Positions 8,147 to 18,051 are shown, counted from the first letter of the stretch. The stretch is 56,635 nt of DNA from Saprospira grandis DSM 2844 (GCF_000275825.1 NZ_JH719941.1:1-56635); one strand, 5' to 3'. Numbers and translations: made by a program. The notes: generated by a model not told the origin, from the letters alone.

Positions 8147-8905
8147 ATGGATCAAGCTGCCGCCTTACTGGACTATGTCCTCCGATTGGCAGATAGCAAC
8201 CTCGTTTTGGGCCAACGCCTAGCAGAATGCTGTGGACACGCCCCAGAACTAGAGTTAGATATTGCACTCACCAATATTTCTTTGGACCTAATGGGCCAAG
8301 CGCGCTCACTTTATCAATATGCCGCCGAGCTGAAGGGCAATGGCTGCACAGAAGATGATTTGGCCTATTTTCGGACCGAAAGAGAGTTTCGCAATCCCCT
8401 CCTAGTAGAGTATCCCAATGAGGATTTTGCCTATACTATTTTGCGCCAATTCCTTTTCGATGCCTATAATCAACTCTTTTATCAGGCCCTAGAAAATAGC
8501 AGCGATGCCCGCCTAGCAGAAATCGCCCGCAAGTCGATTAAAGAAATTCGCTACCATCTTCGCTTTAGCGCCGAATGGTGCATCCGCCTAGGCGATGGCA
8601 CCGAATTGAGCCGCCAAAAAATGCAAACGGCCCTAGATGACCTTTGGGATTATACCGCCGAGCTTTGCACGCCCAATGCTACCGATCAGACGCTTTTGTC
8701 TACTGGCATTGCCGTGGATTTAGAACAGCTCAAAGCGCCTTATTTTGAGCGAGTAGAAGAAATTTTGACCAAAGCTACCCTCAGAAAACCCGATTATGAA
8801 CCCTTCCAACAAGGAGGAAAAGAGGGCAGTCATACCGAATTTTTAGGCCACCTTTTGGCCGAATTGCAGGTGCTTCAAAGAACCTATCCAGGAGCAGAAT
8901 GGTAA
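8147..8905 (+). CDS. paaC: Phenylacetyl-CoA epoxidase subunit PaaC
   Basis: 252 residues from ATG 8147. A TTG 27 bases earlier is open but the homologous N-terminus begins at this ATG. PaaC is the ferritin-like partner that supports PaaA; the block LGQRLAECCGHAPELELDIALTNISLDLMGQAR (residues 18-50) is characteristic of the family. It follows paaB by 33 bp. A diverged GC-rich repeat begins 6 bp after the stop. Confidence 0.95.
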   Translation: MDQAAALLDYVLRLADSNLVLGQRLAECCGHAPELELDIALTNISLDLMGQARSLYQYAAELKGNGCTEDDLAYFRTEREFRNPLLVEYPNEDFAYTILRQFLFDAYNQLFYQALENSSDARLAEIARKSIKEIRYHLRFSAEWCIRLGDGTELSRQKMQTALDDLWDYTAELCTPNATDQTLLSTGIAVDLEQLKAPYFERVEEILTKATLRKPDYEPFQQGGKEGSHTEFLGHLLAELQVLQRTYPGAEW

Positions 8906-8911
8906 TGTTTT

Positions 8912-9008
8912 GGGGCCTCCGCTGAATATAATGTTGCGGCGGTTACTCCCTTCGGTCGTCGAACTGCGCCCTAAAGGGCTTGTTGTGGCCAGGCCCGCAC
9001 TTGGCCCA
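8912..9008 (+). repeat. Diverged GC-rich element
   Basis: Starts with the family signature TTTTGGGGCCTCCGC but then departs from the consensus (no CTACGTTTC or CATCGC block). It retains GGCC-rich hairpins such as GGCCAGGCCCGCACTTGGCC. It is probably a decayed or rearranged copy, followed at once by an AT-rich array, the same order as elsewhere. Confidence 0.5.
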
Positions 9009-9072
9009 TTAAAGAAATAAAGATTCCGTTATTTCTTTAATCCGTTAATTCTTTATTTAAAGAAATCTTTAT
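9009..9072. repeat. AT-rich palindromic repeat array
   Basis: Modules AAAGAAATAAAGATTCCGTTA and TTAATTCTTTATTTAAAGAAATCTTTAT. It ends 6 bp before the paaD ATG, so it forms the immediate upstream region of that gene. Confidence 0.75.
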
Positions 9073-9078
9073 CCCATT

Positions 9079-9570
9079 ATGGCGGTACAAATTGCAGAAG
9101 TAGAAGGCTATTTGGCTCAGGTCAAAGATCCCGAAATTCCGGTCCTATCGGTTTTGGATATGGGCGTGGTCCGGGCCATTCGCCCCTTTGAAGAAGAGGG
9201 GGTAGAAATCGACTTGACGCCGACTTATTCGGGCTGTCCCGCTATGAGTACCATTTCCTTTGATATTGTAGCAGAACTAGAGGCCCAAGGCATTCATCCC
9301 GTAAAAATCAACATGGTGCTTAGTCCAGCCTGGACCACCGACTGGCTGACGGAAGAGGGCCGAAAAAAACTGCGGGCCTATGGCATTGCTCCTCCTGAGG
9401 GGCAGGCGGGCCGCATCGATGCACTTTTTGGGGAGGCGCCAAAACCCGCCTGCCCCCGTTGCGATTCTAGAAATACGAAGCAGTTGAGCCAGTTTGGCTC
9501 TACCGCTTGCAAGGCCTTGTATCAATGCCAAGATTGCAAAGAGCCTTTTGACTACTTTAAATGTCATTAA
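9079..9570 (+). CDS. paaD: PaaD, maturation factor for the phenylacetyl-CoA epoxidase
   Basis: 163 residues. The N-terminal MIP18/DUF59 domain (about 5-100, with VKDPEIPVLSVLDMGVV and SGCPAMS) is linked to a C-terminal four-cysteine zinc or Fe-S motif (CPRCDS...CQDCKEPFDYFKCH). PaaD is thought to help assemble metal centres of the epoxidase. It stands 9 bp before paaG, so the two are likely translated together. Confidence 0.93.
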   Translation: MAVQIAEVEGYLAQVKDPEIPVLSVLDMGVVRAIRPFEEEGVEIDLTPTYSGCPAMSTISFDIVAELEAQGIHPVKINMVLSPAWTTDWLTEEGRKKLRAYGIAPPEGQAGRIDALFGEAPKPACPRCDSRNTKQLSQFGSTACKALYQCQDCKEPFDYFKCH

Positions 9571-9579
9571 AAAGCAAAT

Positions 9580-10365
9580 ATGTCTGACTTACTACTGAAA
9601 AAACAAGAAGGGGCCATTTTAGAGCTGTCGCTCAATCGGCCCAAACAATATAATAGTTTCAATCGCCCGATGGCTTTGGCCCTTATTGCCGCTTTGGAAG
9701 AAGCCGCTGCGGACCAAAGCGTTCGGGTGATTGTGTTAACGGCCCAGGGCAAAGGCTTTTGCGCTGGCCAAGACCTCAATGAAGTGACCGACCCCAATAA
9801 TGGGATTAACTTTGAGGCCATTTTAGAAGAGCATTACAATCCCATTATTCGCCTAATTCGCCAGACCGAAAAACCCATTATTGCCGCTTTGCAAGGAGTG
9901 GCTGCTGGCGCAGGAGCCAATATCGCTTTGGCTTGTGATTTTGTAGTTTGTAGCGAAAAGGCCAGCTTTACTCAAGCTTTTAGCAAAATTGGTTTGGTAC
10001 CCGATAGCGGCGGAAGCTATATTTTGCCCCGCTTAGTAGGTTGGCAAAGAGCCAACGCTATGCTCATGCTCAGCGAGAAGTTTACTGCTCAAGAAGCCCT
10101 AGAGCTAGGGATGATTTATAAAGTAGTGGCCGCAGAGGAACTAAACTCCGCCACTCAACAATTGGCAGAGCGCTTGGCCAATATGCCTGGTCAAGCTTTG
10201 GGTTGGACCAAACGCCTGCTCAATGCTTCTATTACGAATACCTTAGAAGAACAGCTCGATTTAGAATCGGACTTGCAAATTAAAGCAGGCTATTCGCCTG
10301 ACTTTAAGGAAGGGGTGGCCGCCTTTTTAGAAAAACGTGCCCCCAAATTTAATCAAGACAAATAA
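9580..10365 (+). CDS. paaG: PaaG, ring-1,2-epoxyphenylacetyl-CoA isomerase
   Basis: 261 residues, crotonase fold. Motifs close to PaaG are [11 protein letters not shown] (about 60-70), [18 protein letters not shown] (oxyanion-hole region, about 107-124) and [19 protein letters not shown] with the active-site Asp. The enzyme converts the ring epoxide to the seven-membered oxepin-CoA. paaH starts 10 bp after its stop. Confidence 0.92.
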   Translation: MSDLLLKKQEGAILELSLNRPKQYNSFNRPMALALIAALEEAAADQSVRVIVLTAQGKGFCAGQDLNEVTDPNNGINFEAILEEHYNPIIRLIRQTEKPIIAALQGVAAGAGANIALACDFVVCSEKASFTQAFSKIGLVPDSGGSYILPRLVGWQRANAMLMLSEKFTAQEALELGMIYKVVAAEELNSATQQLAERLANMPGQALGWTKRLLNASITNTLEEQLDLESDLQIKAGYSPDFKEGVAAFLEKRAPKFNQDK

Positions 10366-10375
10366 AGTGATTTAC

Positions 10376-11533
10376 ATGAAAGTTGCTGTTATTGGAGCTG
10401 GATCTATGGGCAGCGGCATTGCTCAAATTGCCGCCACTCAAGGCCATTCTGTATACTTATATGACAAGTTTCCACAGGCCCTAGAAAAGGCCCTAGGAAA
10501 GCTAAAGAAAATTCTCAATCGCTTAGTTGAAAAAGGGCGTTTGGACCAAGAAGAGGCCAAAGCCATTTATGGCCGAATTGAGCCCATCTCTGAACTCGAA
10601 AAATTGGCCGATTCGGGCCTAGTGATTGAGGCCATTGTGGAAAATCTGGAGATTAAGAAGGCCGTTTTTCAAGAGCTAGAAAGTCTAGTGGCCAAGGATT
10701 GTATTTTGGCTTCTAACACCTCTTCGCTTTCTATTGCTTCTATTGCAGCAGCTTGCCAGCATCCAAATCGAGTATTGGGGATTCACTTTTTTAATCCCGC
10801 TCCCTTGATGAAGCTGGTCGAAATTATTCCAGCGGTCCAAACGGCCAATGAGGCCACCCAAAAAGCCAAAGCAATTATTGATGGCTGGGGCAAACTGACC
10901 GTATTGGCCAAGGACACCCCAGGCTTTATTGTCAATCGGGTGGCTCGCCCATTTTATGGCGAAGCCCTTCGCATTTTAGAAGAGGGCATTGCTGATGTGG
11001 CCACTATTGATTGGGCCATGAAGGAGTTGGGAGGTTTTAGAATGGGCCCTTTTACCCTTATGGATTATATCGGGAATGATATCAATTATACCGTGACCGA
11101 AACCGTTTTTAAAGCTTTTTATTACGATCCTCGCTATAAGCCTGCTTTTACGCAAAAGCGCTTGGCTGAGGCGGGATTCTTGGGCCGAAAAACGGGCCGT
11201 GGCTATTATGATTATGCAGAAGGCGCAACCGCCCCCGCTCCACAAAAAGAGGAGCTGTTGGGCCAGCAGATTTTGCACCGCATTCTGGCCATGTTAATCA
11301 ATGAAGCTGCCGATGCCCTCTTTTGGCAGGTAGCTAGCGCCAAGGATATTGATTTGGCCATGACCAAAGGCGTCAATTATCCTAAAGGATTATTGGCTTG
11401 GGCCAATGAATTGGGCGCCGCTCATTGTGTAGAGCAACTCGATGCCCTTTATGATACTTATCGAGAAGATCGTTATCGCTGTTCGCCTTTGTTGAGAAGA
11501 ATGGCCCAAGAAAATACCTCTTTTGATGTCTAA
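10376..11533 (+). CDS. paaH: PaaH, 3-hydroxyadipyl-CoA dehydrogenase
   Basis: 385 residues from ATG 10376; the longer open frame from 10337 would overlap paaG. The NAD fold starts at once with [13 protein letters not shown]. The family signature [16 protein letters not shown] (about 138-153) is present, and TPGFIVNRV opens the C-terminal domain. A second, shorter 3HCDH-like C-terminal part (about 300-385, [21 protein letters not shown]) follows. It oxidises 3-hydroxyadipyl-CoA to 3-oxoadipyl-CoA with NAD+. The paaI start lies inside the end of paaH, so translation is coupled. Confidence 0.92.
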   Translation: MKVAVIGAGSMGSGIAQIAATQGHSVYLYDKFPQALEKALGKLKKILNRLVEKGRLDQEEAKAIYGRIEPISELEKLADSGLVIEAIVENLEIKKAVFQELESLVAKDCILASNTSSLSIASIAAACQHPNRVLGIHFFNPAPLMKLVEIIPAVQTANEATQKAKAIIDGWGKLTVLAKDTPGFIVNRVARPFYGEALRILEEGIADVATIDWAMKELGGFRMGPFTLMDYIGNDINYTVTETVFKAFYYDPRYKPAFTQKRLAEAGFLGRKTGRGYYDYAEGATAPAPQKEELLGQQILHRILAMLINEAADALFWQVASAKDIDLAMTKGVNYPKGLLAWANELGAAHCVEQLDALYDTYREDRYRCSPLLRRMAQENTSFDV

Positions 11534-11960
11534 AGAAAAAGCAGAATGGATCGTGGGCGAACAGATGTTGGCCAAAGATGCCTTTAGCCAATGGCTAGGC
11601 ATTCAGGTAGATGAAATTCGCCCAGGTTTTGCCGAGCTAAGCATGCGGGTTCGTCCCGAGATGACCAATGGTTTTGGTATTGCGCATGGCGGCATTTGCT
11701 ATTCTTTGGCCGATACAGCCTTGGCTTTTGCGGCCAATGCACATGGTCCAAAAAGCCGCTCGATCAATACCTCTATTGTGCATACTTTGGCGGTGGCGGA
11801 TGGCGAAAAATTATTAGCGAGGGCCGAAGAAGAGTATTTGCACCCCAAATTGGCCCATTATAAGGTCCATATTTATAACGGAAAAGGCGAACAAGTAGCC
11901 ATTTTCCAAGGCTCGGTTTACCGCTCTTCTAAAAGCTGGACCCCAGAGGAGCTGGCCTAG
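11526..11960 (+). CDS. paaI: PaaI, hotdog-fold acyl-CoA thioesterase
   Basis: 144 residues from ATG 11526, which overlaps the last 8 bases of paaH; a TTG directly before it is a less likely start. The hotdog-fold signature [24 protein letters not shown] (about 49-72) carries the active-site Asp region. PaaI hydrolyses dead-end hydroxyphenylacetyl-CoA products and so frees trapped CoA. Its place inside the paa operon fits this housekeeping role. Confidence 0.93.
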   Translation: MSKEKAEWIVGEQMLAKDAFSQWLGIQVDEIRPGFAELSMRVRPEMTNGFGIAHGGICYSLADTALAFAANAHGPKSRSINTSIVHTLAVADGEKLLARAEEEYLHPKLAHYKVHIYNGKGEQVAIFQGSVYRSSKSWTPEELA

Positions 11961-11986
11961 CCGAGACAGGCGGCGAAGCCGCCGCA

Positions 11987-12186
11987 GGCTTAGGGATGGA
12001 TAGCAGTGGCCGTTAGGCCAGACCCAGCAGGCGAAGCCTGCGCAGGGCCGAGCGACCCGACCAACGGGAGCCGACGCAGCGAAGCAAGTAACAGCGAGCT
12101 GCGACAACCAGCCCCTAAAGGGGCGCCAGTTCGACGACCAACGGGAGTACCCAGCCCGACCCGCCCGCAGGGCGGGGAAGCCCCCC
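11987..12186 (-). repeat. Long GC-rich structured element, B-prime type, leader orientation
   Basis: Closing stem on the minus strand GGCTT/AAGCC. The copy is about 200 bp because of an insertion of roughly 80 bp that contains hairpin GCCCCTAAAGGGGC and two copies of GACGACCAACGGGAG-like sequence. It ends 41 bp before the paaJ ATG. Confidence 0.75.
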
Positions 12187-12227
12187 TATTTTAAATGCGT
12201 TCTAAGAGAACAACAAGCAACAACAAT

Positions 12228-13445
12228 ATGTCTAAAGCAAGTTTTTTGGTGGATGGTGTACGCACGGCCATCGGTAATTTTGGCGGGACTTTATCGCCCG
12301 TTCGGACCGATGATTTGGCGGCCCATGTGATTAAGGAATTGGTGGCCCGCCATCCCAATATTTCGCAAGATAGTTATGATGATGTGATTTTGGGCTGCGC
12401 CAATCAGGCCGGAGAAGACAACCGAAATGTGGCCCGTATGGCGCTTTTGTTGGCCGGTTTGCCTTATTCGGTACCCGGCGAAACGGTGAATCGACTTTGT
12501 GCTTCGGGTATGTCAGCGGCTATTCATGCGCATCGGGCCATTATGGCGGGCGATGGCGATCTGTTTTTGGCTGGCGGCGTGGAGAACATGACCCGCGGTC
12601 CTTGGGTCATTTCTAAGGTCTCAAAACCTTTTGGCCGAGATGCGCAGATGCATGATTCTAGCTTTGGTTGGCGCTTTGTGAACCCCAAAATGAAAGAAAT
12701 TTATGGGGTAGATGGTATGGGCGTAACGGCCGAGAATTTGGTCGACCTTCACCATATTTCAAGAGAAGATCAAGATCTTTTTGCCTATCGCTCTCAAATG
12801 AAGGCGGCCGCCGCTCAAGAAAAAGGCATTTTGGCCGAAGAAATTGTGCCGATTGCCATCAAAAGGCGCAAGCAAGAGGACCTTATTTTTGATCAAGATG
12901 AGTTCATCAAACCCAATTCTAGTCTAGAAGTTTTGGGCAAGTTGCGGGCGGCTTTTCGCAAGGAAGGCGGTAGCGTGACGGCGGGCAATTCTTCTGGTCT
13001 CAATGATGGCGCAGCGGTCAACCTTATTGCTTCGGCAGCAGCGGTAGAGCGCTACCAATTGCAGCCCTTAGCCCAAATTATTAGCTCGGCGGTGGTGGGC
13101 GTAGAGCCTCGAATTATGGGGATCGGTCCCGTAGAAGCTAGCCGAAAAGCCTTGGCCAAAGCTGGACTCAGCCTCGATCAAATGGATGTGATTGAGCTCA
13201 ATGAGGCCTTTGCTGCCCAAAGTTTGGCTTGCACTCGTAGCCTCGGTCTAGCCGATGATGATCCCAGAATTAACCCCAATGGCGGCGCGATTGCCATTGG
13301 CCATCCCTTGGGGGTAACGGGCGCCCGCATTCTGTTGGCTGCCGCTCGAGAGTTGCAGCGCAAAGGCGGAAAATACGCTTTGGTGACGATGTGTATTGGC
13401 GTGGGTCAAGGTTATGCAACTATCATCAAAAATGTAAATGTATAA
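12228..13445 (+). CDS. paaJ: PaaJ, 3-oxoadipyl-CoA thiolase
   Basis: 405 residues from ATG 12228 ([10 protein letters not shown]); an upstream in-frame ATG at 12195 gives an 11-residue leader that looks like untranslated DNA. Thiolase signatures are [12 protein letters not shown] with the nucleophilic Cys (about 90), [19 protein letters not shown] with the catalytic His (about 354) and TMCIGVGQG with the second Cys near the C-terminus. It cleaves 3-oxoadipyl-CoA, and the dehydrosuberyl analogue, giving acetyl-CoA and succinyl-CoA. It is preceded by the long GC-rich element. Confidence 0.92.
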   Translation: MSKASFLVDGVRTAIGNFGGTLSPVRTDDLAAHVIKELVARHPNISQDSYDDVILGCANQAGEDNRNVARMALLLAGLPYSVPGETVNRLCASGMSAAIHAHRAIMAGDGDLFLAGGVENMTRGPWVISKVSKPFGRDAQMHDSSFGWRFVNPKMKEIYGVDGMGVTAENLVDLHHISREDQDLFAYRSQMKAAAAQEKGILAEEIVPIAIKRRKQEDLIFDQDEFIKPNSSLEVLGKLRAAFRKEGGSVTAGNSSGLNDGAAVNLIASAAAVERYQLQPLAQIISSAVVGVEPRIMGIGPVEASRKALAKAGLSLDQMDVIELNEAFAAQSLACTRSLGLADDDPRINPNGGAIAIGHPLGVTGARILLAAARELQRKGGKYALVTMCIGVGQGYATIIKNVNV

Positions 13446-13453
13446 GGTGTTTT

Positions 13454-13573
13454 GGGGCCTCCGCTGCGGCTTCGCCTTGCGGCGCTACGTTTCGCAGCTC
13501 GCTATTCGCTCGGCCCTTCGCCAGCTTCGCTGGCTCGGTCTGGCCTTCGGCCACTGCTGCACATCGCTAGGCC
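13454..13573 (+). repeat. GC-rich structured element, A type
   Basis: Closing stem GGCCT/AGGCC; first hairpin region CCGCTGCGGCTTCGCCTTGCGG; hairpin 2 CCAGC-TTC-GCTGG; hairpin 3 TGGCC-TTC-GGCCA. It starts 8 bp after the paaJ stop. Confidence 0.85.
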
Positions 13574-13636
13574 AAATAACAGTCTTGCGCTTTGGCCCTA
13601 AAATTTACAACTAGCTGATAAGTAGCTATTTGGGCC

Positions 13637-13701
13637 AATAAAGATTTCTTTAATTAAAGAAATAAAGAATTAACGGAATAAAGATTTAAAGAAATAAAGA
13701 A
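13637..13701. repeat. AT-rich palindromic repeat array
   Basis: AATAAAGATTTCTTTAATTAAAGAAATAAAG-type modules directly before the paaZ ATG at 13703. It therefore supplies the ribosome-contact region of paaZ. Confidence 0.75.
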
Positions 13702-13702
13702 G

Positions 13703-15769
13703 ATGTCAACAACTCCCAATATTCCCAACTTTGCGTTGGGGCAATGGCAGCCACATGAAGGCGAAGGCATTGCACAATACAATGCCATTACGGGCCAATT
13801 GATTAGCACCGTAGGCAGCCAAGGTTTAGATTATGCGGCCATGGCTCAATACGCCAGAGAAGTCGGTAACCGCAATTTGCGCAAAATGACTTTTCACCAA
13901 AGAGGTAGAATGCTCAAGAAATTGGCCTTGCACCTTTATGGAATGCGCAAGAAATATTATCCCCTGAGTTACCAAACTGGGGCCACCAAAGTCGATAGCT
14001 GGATTGATATTGATGGGGGAATTGGGACGCTCTTCGCTTATGCTTCTTTGCGTAAAAAATTTCAAGACCAACCCTATTTTGTAGATGGCGAAACGGCTCC
14101 TTTGTCTAAAGAAGGGACCTTTGTGGGCCAACATATTATGGTCCCTCGTCGTGGGGTGGCCATTCATATCAATGCCTTTAATTTTCCCATTTGGGGAATG
14201 CTAGAGAAATTGGCGGTCAATCTTTTGGCCGGTATGCCTGCTATTGTCAAACCTGCTGAGCAAACTTCTTATTTGACCCAAGCCATGGTGCAAGATATTG
14301 TGGCTTCTGGCATTTTGCCCGAGGGCGCTTTGCAGTTGGTTTGTGGTTCTGGGGTTGGCATTTTGGATCCGGTGACTTCTCAAGATGTGGTGACCTTTAC
14401 GGGCTCGGCTAGTACGGGCCGTATGCTCAAAAGCTTGCCCCAAATTCTCGAGCAGGCGGTTCCCTTTAATATGGAAGCGGACTCTTTGAACTGTTCTGTT
14501 TTGGGCCTCAATGCCTTGCCCGGCACGCCCGAATTTGATCTATTTATCAAAGAGGTGCGCAAAGAGATGACCGTAAAAGCAGGACAAAAATGTACGGCTA
14601 TTCGCCGCATTTTGGTCCCTCGCCAGCAAATGGATGCGGTCCAAGAGGCGTTGAGCCAACAATTGGCCAAAACAGTAGTGGGCGACCCTCAATTAGAGGG
14701 GGTGCGCATGGGCGCCTTGGCGAGCAAAGAGCAGGTTGCCGAAGTGCGCAAACAAGTTGGTCTTTTGTCAGAAGAAAACGAATTAGTTTTTGGCCAAATG
14801 ACCGACTTTGACGTGATGGGCGCTTCTGCAGAAACAGGGGCATTTTTGGCCCCTATGCTCATGCGTTGTGCAGATGGTTTCAAAGCCAGTCGAGTACATG
14901 AACTAGAAGCTTTTGGTCCAGCCAGTACCTTGATCCCTTACGATAATACAGAAGAAGCTGCGGCCTTGGCCCGAATGGGAAAAGGCTCTTTAGTAGCCTC
15001 TATTGTTACTGCAGACGACACAGAAGCTAGAGATTTTGTCATGGAGGCGGCTAGTCATCATGGGCGTATTTTGATTCTCAACCGCGATTCGGCTAAAGAA
15101 AGCACTGGACATGGTTCGCCCATGCCTTTATTGAGCCATGGCGGTCCTGGACGAGCAGGTGGTGGAGAAGAAATGGGCGGAATCCGTGGTGTTAAGCATT
15201 ATTTACAGCGAACCGCCTTGCAGGGAAGTCCAAGCAGCCTTTCTAATATCACGCAAACCTATCAGTATGGTGGCCGCTATATTGAGGACCAAGTTCATCC
15301 TTTCCGCAAGCATTTTGAAGAATTGCAGGTAGGCGAAACTTGGATCACGCACAAACATACCGTTAGCGAGACCGATATTACCAACTTTGCCAATGTGAGC
15401 GGCGACAACTTTTATGCGCATATGGATGCCACCTCTTTGGAGGGGACCATTTTTGAGCAGCGAGTGGCACATGGTTATTTTGTCTTGGCCAAGGCCGCCG
15501 GTTTATTTGTTGAGCCCAGAAAAGGGCCGGTTTTGCTCAATTATGGCTTAGAGGAATGCCGCTTTGTCAAGCCCGTTTATCCAGGAATGACGATTGGTGT
15601 GCGCTTGACGGTTAAGGAAAAAGTGGCCCAAGAAAAGCGAGAGCCAGAAGATATTGCTAAGGGCATTGTCAAGTTTTTGGTAGATGTCTATGATGAAACT
15701 GGCGAAAGTGTGGCCATTGCCACCATTTTGACTATGGTCAAGATGTTGGACCAAAATGGAATTGACTAA
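13703..15769 (+). CDS. paaZ: PaaZ, bifunctional oxepin-CoA hydrolase / dehydrosuberyl-CoA semialdehyde dehydrogenase
   Basis: 688 residues, the full length of the two-domain enzyme. Residues 1 to about 520 are an aldehyde dehydrogenase with the Glu region [10 protein letters not shown] and the nucleophile in [10 protein letters not shown]. Residues about 535-688 are a MaoC-type hotdog hydratase with [11 protein letters not shown] (Asp and His). The hydratase opens the oxepin ring; the dehydrogenase oxidises the resulting aldehyde. An AT-rich array precedes the start. No frameshift or loss of active-site residues is seen. Confidence 0.96.
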   Translation: MSTTPNIPNFALGQWQPHEGEGIAQYNAITGQLISTVGSQGLDYAAMAQYAREVGNRNLRKMTFHQRGRMLKKLALHLYGMRKKYYPLSYQTGATKVDSWIDIDGGIGTLFAYASLRKKFQDQPYFVDGETAPLSKEGTFVGQHIMVPRRGVAIHINAFNFPIWGMLEKLAVNLLAGMPAIVKPAEQTSYLTQAMVQDIVASGILPEGALQLVCGSGVGILDPVTSQDVVTFTGSASTGRMLKSLPQILEQAVPFNMEADSLNCSVLGLNALPGTPEFDLFIKEVRKEMTVKAGQKCTAIRRILVPRQQMDAVQEALSQQLAKTVVGDPQLEGVRMGALASKEQVAEVRKQVGLLSEENELVFGQMTDFDVMGASAETGAFLAPMLMRCADGFKASRVHELEAFGPASTLIPYDNTEEAAALARMGKGSLVASIVTADDTEARDFVMEAASHHGRILILNRDSAKESTGHGSPMPLLSHGGPGRAGGGEEMGGIRGVKHYLQRTALQGSPSSLSNITQTYQYGGRYIEDQVHPFRKHFEELQVGETWITHKHTVSETDITNFANVSGDNFYAHMDATSLEGTIFEQRVAHGYFVLAKAAGLFVEPRKGPVLLNYGLEECRFVKPVYPGMTIGVRLTVKEKVAQEKREPEDIAKGIVKFLVDVYDETGESVAIATILTMVKMLDQNGID

Positions 15770-15802
15770 ATTTGGGCGTAGAGGCGGGCCGAAGGCCCGC
15801 CT

Positions 15803-15916
15803 GGCCTAGCGATGTGCAGCAGTGGCCGAAGGCCAGACCGAGCCAGCGAAGCTGGCGAAGGGCCGAGCAGACTTGCGAGCTGCGAAACGTAGCGCCTGCC
15901 GAAGGCAGGAGGCCCC
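15803..15916 (-). repeat. GC-rich structured element, A type, leader orientation
   Basis: Reverse copy ending GGAGGCCCCAAAA 34 bp before the next start codon. Closing stem AGGCC/GGCCT; hairpins CCTGCC-GAA-GGCAGG, CCAGC-GAA-GCTGG and TGGCC-GAA-GGCCA. Confidence 0.85.
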
Positions 15917-15950
15917 AAAACATTAAAATATAGTATAAAAACGAGATAGC

Positions 15951-16724
15951 ATGGAAGATAAGAGGCAGTTAGGAAAAGTAGAATTGGCGGTAGAGAAAGG
16001 CGTGGCAAAAATTAGTTTTTACCATCCTGCGCATAACTCTTTGCCTGGGAAATTGCTGGCCAAATTGGCCAATACGATCACGGAAGTATCGGCTATGGAG
16101 GCGGTAAAAGTGATTGTTTTGCAGAGCGAGGGTAATCGCACATTTTGTGCGGGAGCTAGCTTTGATGAATTGATTTCGATTAAGGATTTGGAGACCGGAA
16201 AGGCCTTTTTTATGGGTTTTGCCAATGTCATCAATGCTTGCCGCAAATCTTCAAAATTGATTATTGGCCGAGTACAGGGTAAGGCGGTAGGCGGCGGAGT
16301 TGGTTTGGCTTCTGCCTGCGACTATTGTTTTGCCACCAAATACGCCTCCGTAAAATTGAGCGAATTGGCCATTGGTATTGGTCCTTTTGTGGTGGGGCCA
16401 GCGGTAGAGCGCAAAGTGGGACTATCGGCTTTTTCGCAAATGGCCATCAATGCGACACAATGGTATTCGGCAGAATGGGCCAGAGAAAAAGGACTCTTTA
16501 CCGAAGTATTTGAGCGTGCGGAATTGATGGATGAGGCCATCTTGAAATTGAGCTTCAACTTGTCAAATTCTAGCCCTGAGGCCATGCAAGAGCTCAAAGG
16601 AATTTGCTGGAAAGGCAGTGAAAACTGGGATGAGCTTTTGGCCGAGCGAGCGGCCATTAGTGGGCGTTTGGTCCTTTCGGAGTTTACCGTAAATGCCATC
16701 AATGACTTTAAGGCCAAGGCCTAA
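15951..16724 (+). CDS. Enoyl-CoA hydratase/isomerase, candidate PaaF
   Basis: 257 residues with the crotonase fold: TFCAGASFDEL (about 64-74), GKAVGGGVGLASACDYCFA (oxyanion-hole region) and LSELAIGIGPFVVGP. The first crotonase catalytic Glu appears present (SELAIGI), but the second is replaced by Gln in SAFSQMAINA. By elimination it should hydrate 2,3-dehydroadipyl-CoA (PaaF), because every other step is assigned. The sequence is not close enough to be sure, and it could be another acyl-CoA hydratase. It is followed by paaY after 15 bp. Confidence 0.72.
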   Translation: MEDKRQLGKVELAVEKGVAKISFYHPAHNSLPGKLLAKLANTITEVSAMEAVKVIVLQSEGNRTFCAGASFDELISIKDLETGKAFFMGFANVINACRKSSKLIIGRVQGKAVGGGVGLASACDYCFATKYASVKLSELAIGIGPFVVGPAVERKVGLSAFSQMAINATQWYSAEWAREKGLFTEVFERAELMDEAILKLSFNLSNSSPEAMQELKGICWKGSENWDELLAERAAISGRLVLSEFTVNAINDFKAKA

Positions 16725-16739
16725 GCAAAAGCGAAAAAC

Positions 16740-17342
16740 ATGTTTTACGAGTTTAGAGGATACCGCCCAGTGGTGCATGAAACGGCTTTTGTGCACCCTC
16801 AGGCCAATGTAACGGGCAATGTGTTCATTGGAGCGCATTGTTATATTGGGCCGGGGGCTGTTTTGCGTGGAGATTGGGGAGAAATTCGCTTAGAAGAGGG
16901 CTGCAATATTCAGGAAAACTGCGTGGTCCATATGTTTCCGGGCCGCTCGGCTTATTTTGGAGCTGGGGCGCATGTGGGACATGGAGCCATTATTCATGGG
17001 GCGCATTTGGAAGAAAATACGATGGTCGGTATGAATGCGGTTTTGATGGATGATGTTCGCCTAGGGGCCCATAGTATTGTGGGCGCTTTGAGTTTCTTAA
17101 AAGGCGAAATGCAGATTCCGCCTCGTTCTTTGGTGGTTGGAAATCCCGCCAGAATTATCAAAGAGCTAAGCGATGAAATGATTGCTTGGAAGCGAAAAGG
17201 GACCGGACTTTACCAGCAATTACCCAAAGATTGCCAAGAGAGTTTAAACGTTTGCGCGCCACTACGGCAAGCAGAAGAAGGGCGGCCTGGCCGTCAAGCT
17301 TTTGCCGAATTTGAAAGCCTGAAGCGAACAAAGCGGAAATAA
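16740..17342 (+). CDS. paaY: PaaY, gamma-carbonic-anhydrase-like thioesterase
   Basis: 200 residues with a left-handed beta-helix of hexapeptide repeats. The pattern NIQENCVVHMFPGR, then HVGHGAIIHG with metal-ligand histidines, and VGMNAVLMDD matches PaaY. The enzyme removes CoA from the dead-end 2-hydroxycyclohepta-triene product of the pathway. It is the last gene of the paa region and is followed by an intrinsic terminator. Confidence 0.9.
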   Translation: MFYEFRGYRPVVHETAFVHPQANVTGNVFIGAHCYIGPGAVLRGDWGEIRLEEGCNIQENCVVHMFPGRSAYFGAGAHVGHGAIIHGAHLEENTMVGMNAVLMDDVRLGAHSIVGALSFLKGEMQIPPRSLVVGNPARIIKELSDEMIAWKRKGTGLYQQLPKDCQESLNVCAPLRQAEEGRPGRQAFAEFESLKRTKRK

Positions 17343-17345
17343 ATG

Positions 17346-17377
17346 AAAAAGCCCCTGCAAATTGTAGGGGCTTTTTT
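17346..17377 (+). terminator. Intrinsic terminator of the paa region
   Basis: Stem AAAAAGCCCCT (17346-17356) pairs with AGGGGCTTTTT (from 17366), with a T-run ending at 17377, just after paaY. Because of its symmetry it may also serve the convergent XRE gene. Confidence 0.85.
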
Positions 17378-17381
17378 ATGG

Positions 17382-17750
17382 CTAAGTTGTTTCTGTTTCT
17401 CTAAAAGAGAATTGAATATCAATGTTTAATCCAGCTAAAATCTTTAAAAGAGAGGAGAATTGAATATCTGCCTTTTTATTTTCTACTCTTGATATATAGC
17501 TTGCTTTTAGTCCTGTTTTTTCGGCTATATTTTCTTGCGTGAGTCCTGCTTGCTCCCTTATTTCTTTGATTAGCCCAAATATTTCCATGGCTTTGTCTTG
17601 ACGAGCACTAATGTTTTCGGCAGGAATTTCATTCATCTCCTCATTAAAATGCATAAGCAAACTAGCAGTGCTAAAATTTGCTCTTTCCTTTGTATTAGGA
17701 GCGCCATACTTTTGACTAATCAGTTCATTGACACTAGTTATTTTCTTCAT
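17382..17750 (-). CDS. XRE-family HTH protein, orphan antitoxin-like
   Basis: 122 residues. The C-terminal half holds an HTH_XRE domain (about 60-112: GLTQENIAEKTGLKASYISRVENKKADIQFSSLLKILAGLN). The N-terminal 50 residues are an extension seen in HigA-like antitoxins. No HigB-type toxin frame is visible on either side, so it could be a solitary regulator or a remnant antitoxin. It faces paaY. Codon use is A/T-rich compared with the paa genes, which suggests separate acquisition. Confidence 0.7.
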   Translation of the reverse strand: MKKITSVNELISQKYGAPNTKERANFSTASLLMHFNEEMNEIPAENISARQDKAMEIFGLIKEIREQAGLTQENIAEKTGLKASYISRVENKKADIQFSSLLKILAGLNIDIQFSFRETETT

Positions 17751-18024
17751 AGAATTTTATTTTTGCTTGTTTGCAATAGCTATGTGCCTGTTATAATCTT
17801 TAGTTCCTTTTTTTAGGGAAAAGTTTGTAAGGATAAAAGGAGTAAAAGCTTTTTTTCTTCCATTGTGTCGATTTGCTTAATAACAGGAGCTTAAAATCTG
17901 AACTTACCATCTAATAAATGTATTATTGCCCTTGTTAAGCTATGCTTCCTCCTCTCTAGCAGATCCATCTGCTATGATGAAAGTTAGTAAAAGATTTCAG
18001 TTTTTAACTGAATAGACTCACTGC
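17751..18024. other. AT-rich stretch without a recognised gene
   Basis: No open frame longer than about 40 codons has credible coding features. The stretch runs into a strong terminator at 18025-18051, so a short transcript could be made here; no promoter can be assigned with confidence. Confidence 0.4.
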
Positions 18025-18051
18025 AGCCAGCGCATATGCGCTGGCTTTTTT
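18025..18051 (+). terminator. Orphan intrinsic terminator
   Basis: A perfect 20-bp palindrome GCCAGCGCATATGCGCTGGC (18026-18045) followed by TTTTTTT. There is no coding sequence upstream on the plus strand within 600 bp. Confidence 0.75.

Noticed and set aside
12006-12194. Open frames made of GC-rich repeats (also 18187-18429, 22126-22374, 29312-29668, 33385-33741, 40513-40809)
   Set aside because: They translate the GC-rich element itself and give the same short peptides (such as RYVSGLA) in unrelated places. No conserved protein is implied.
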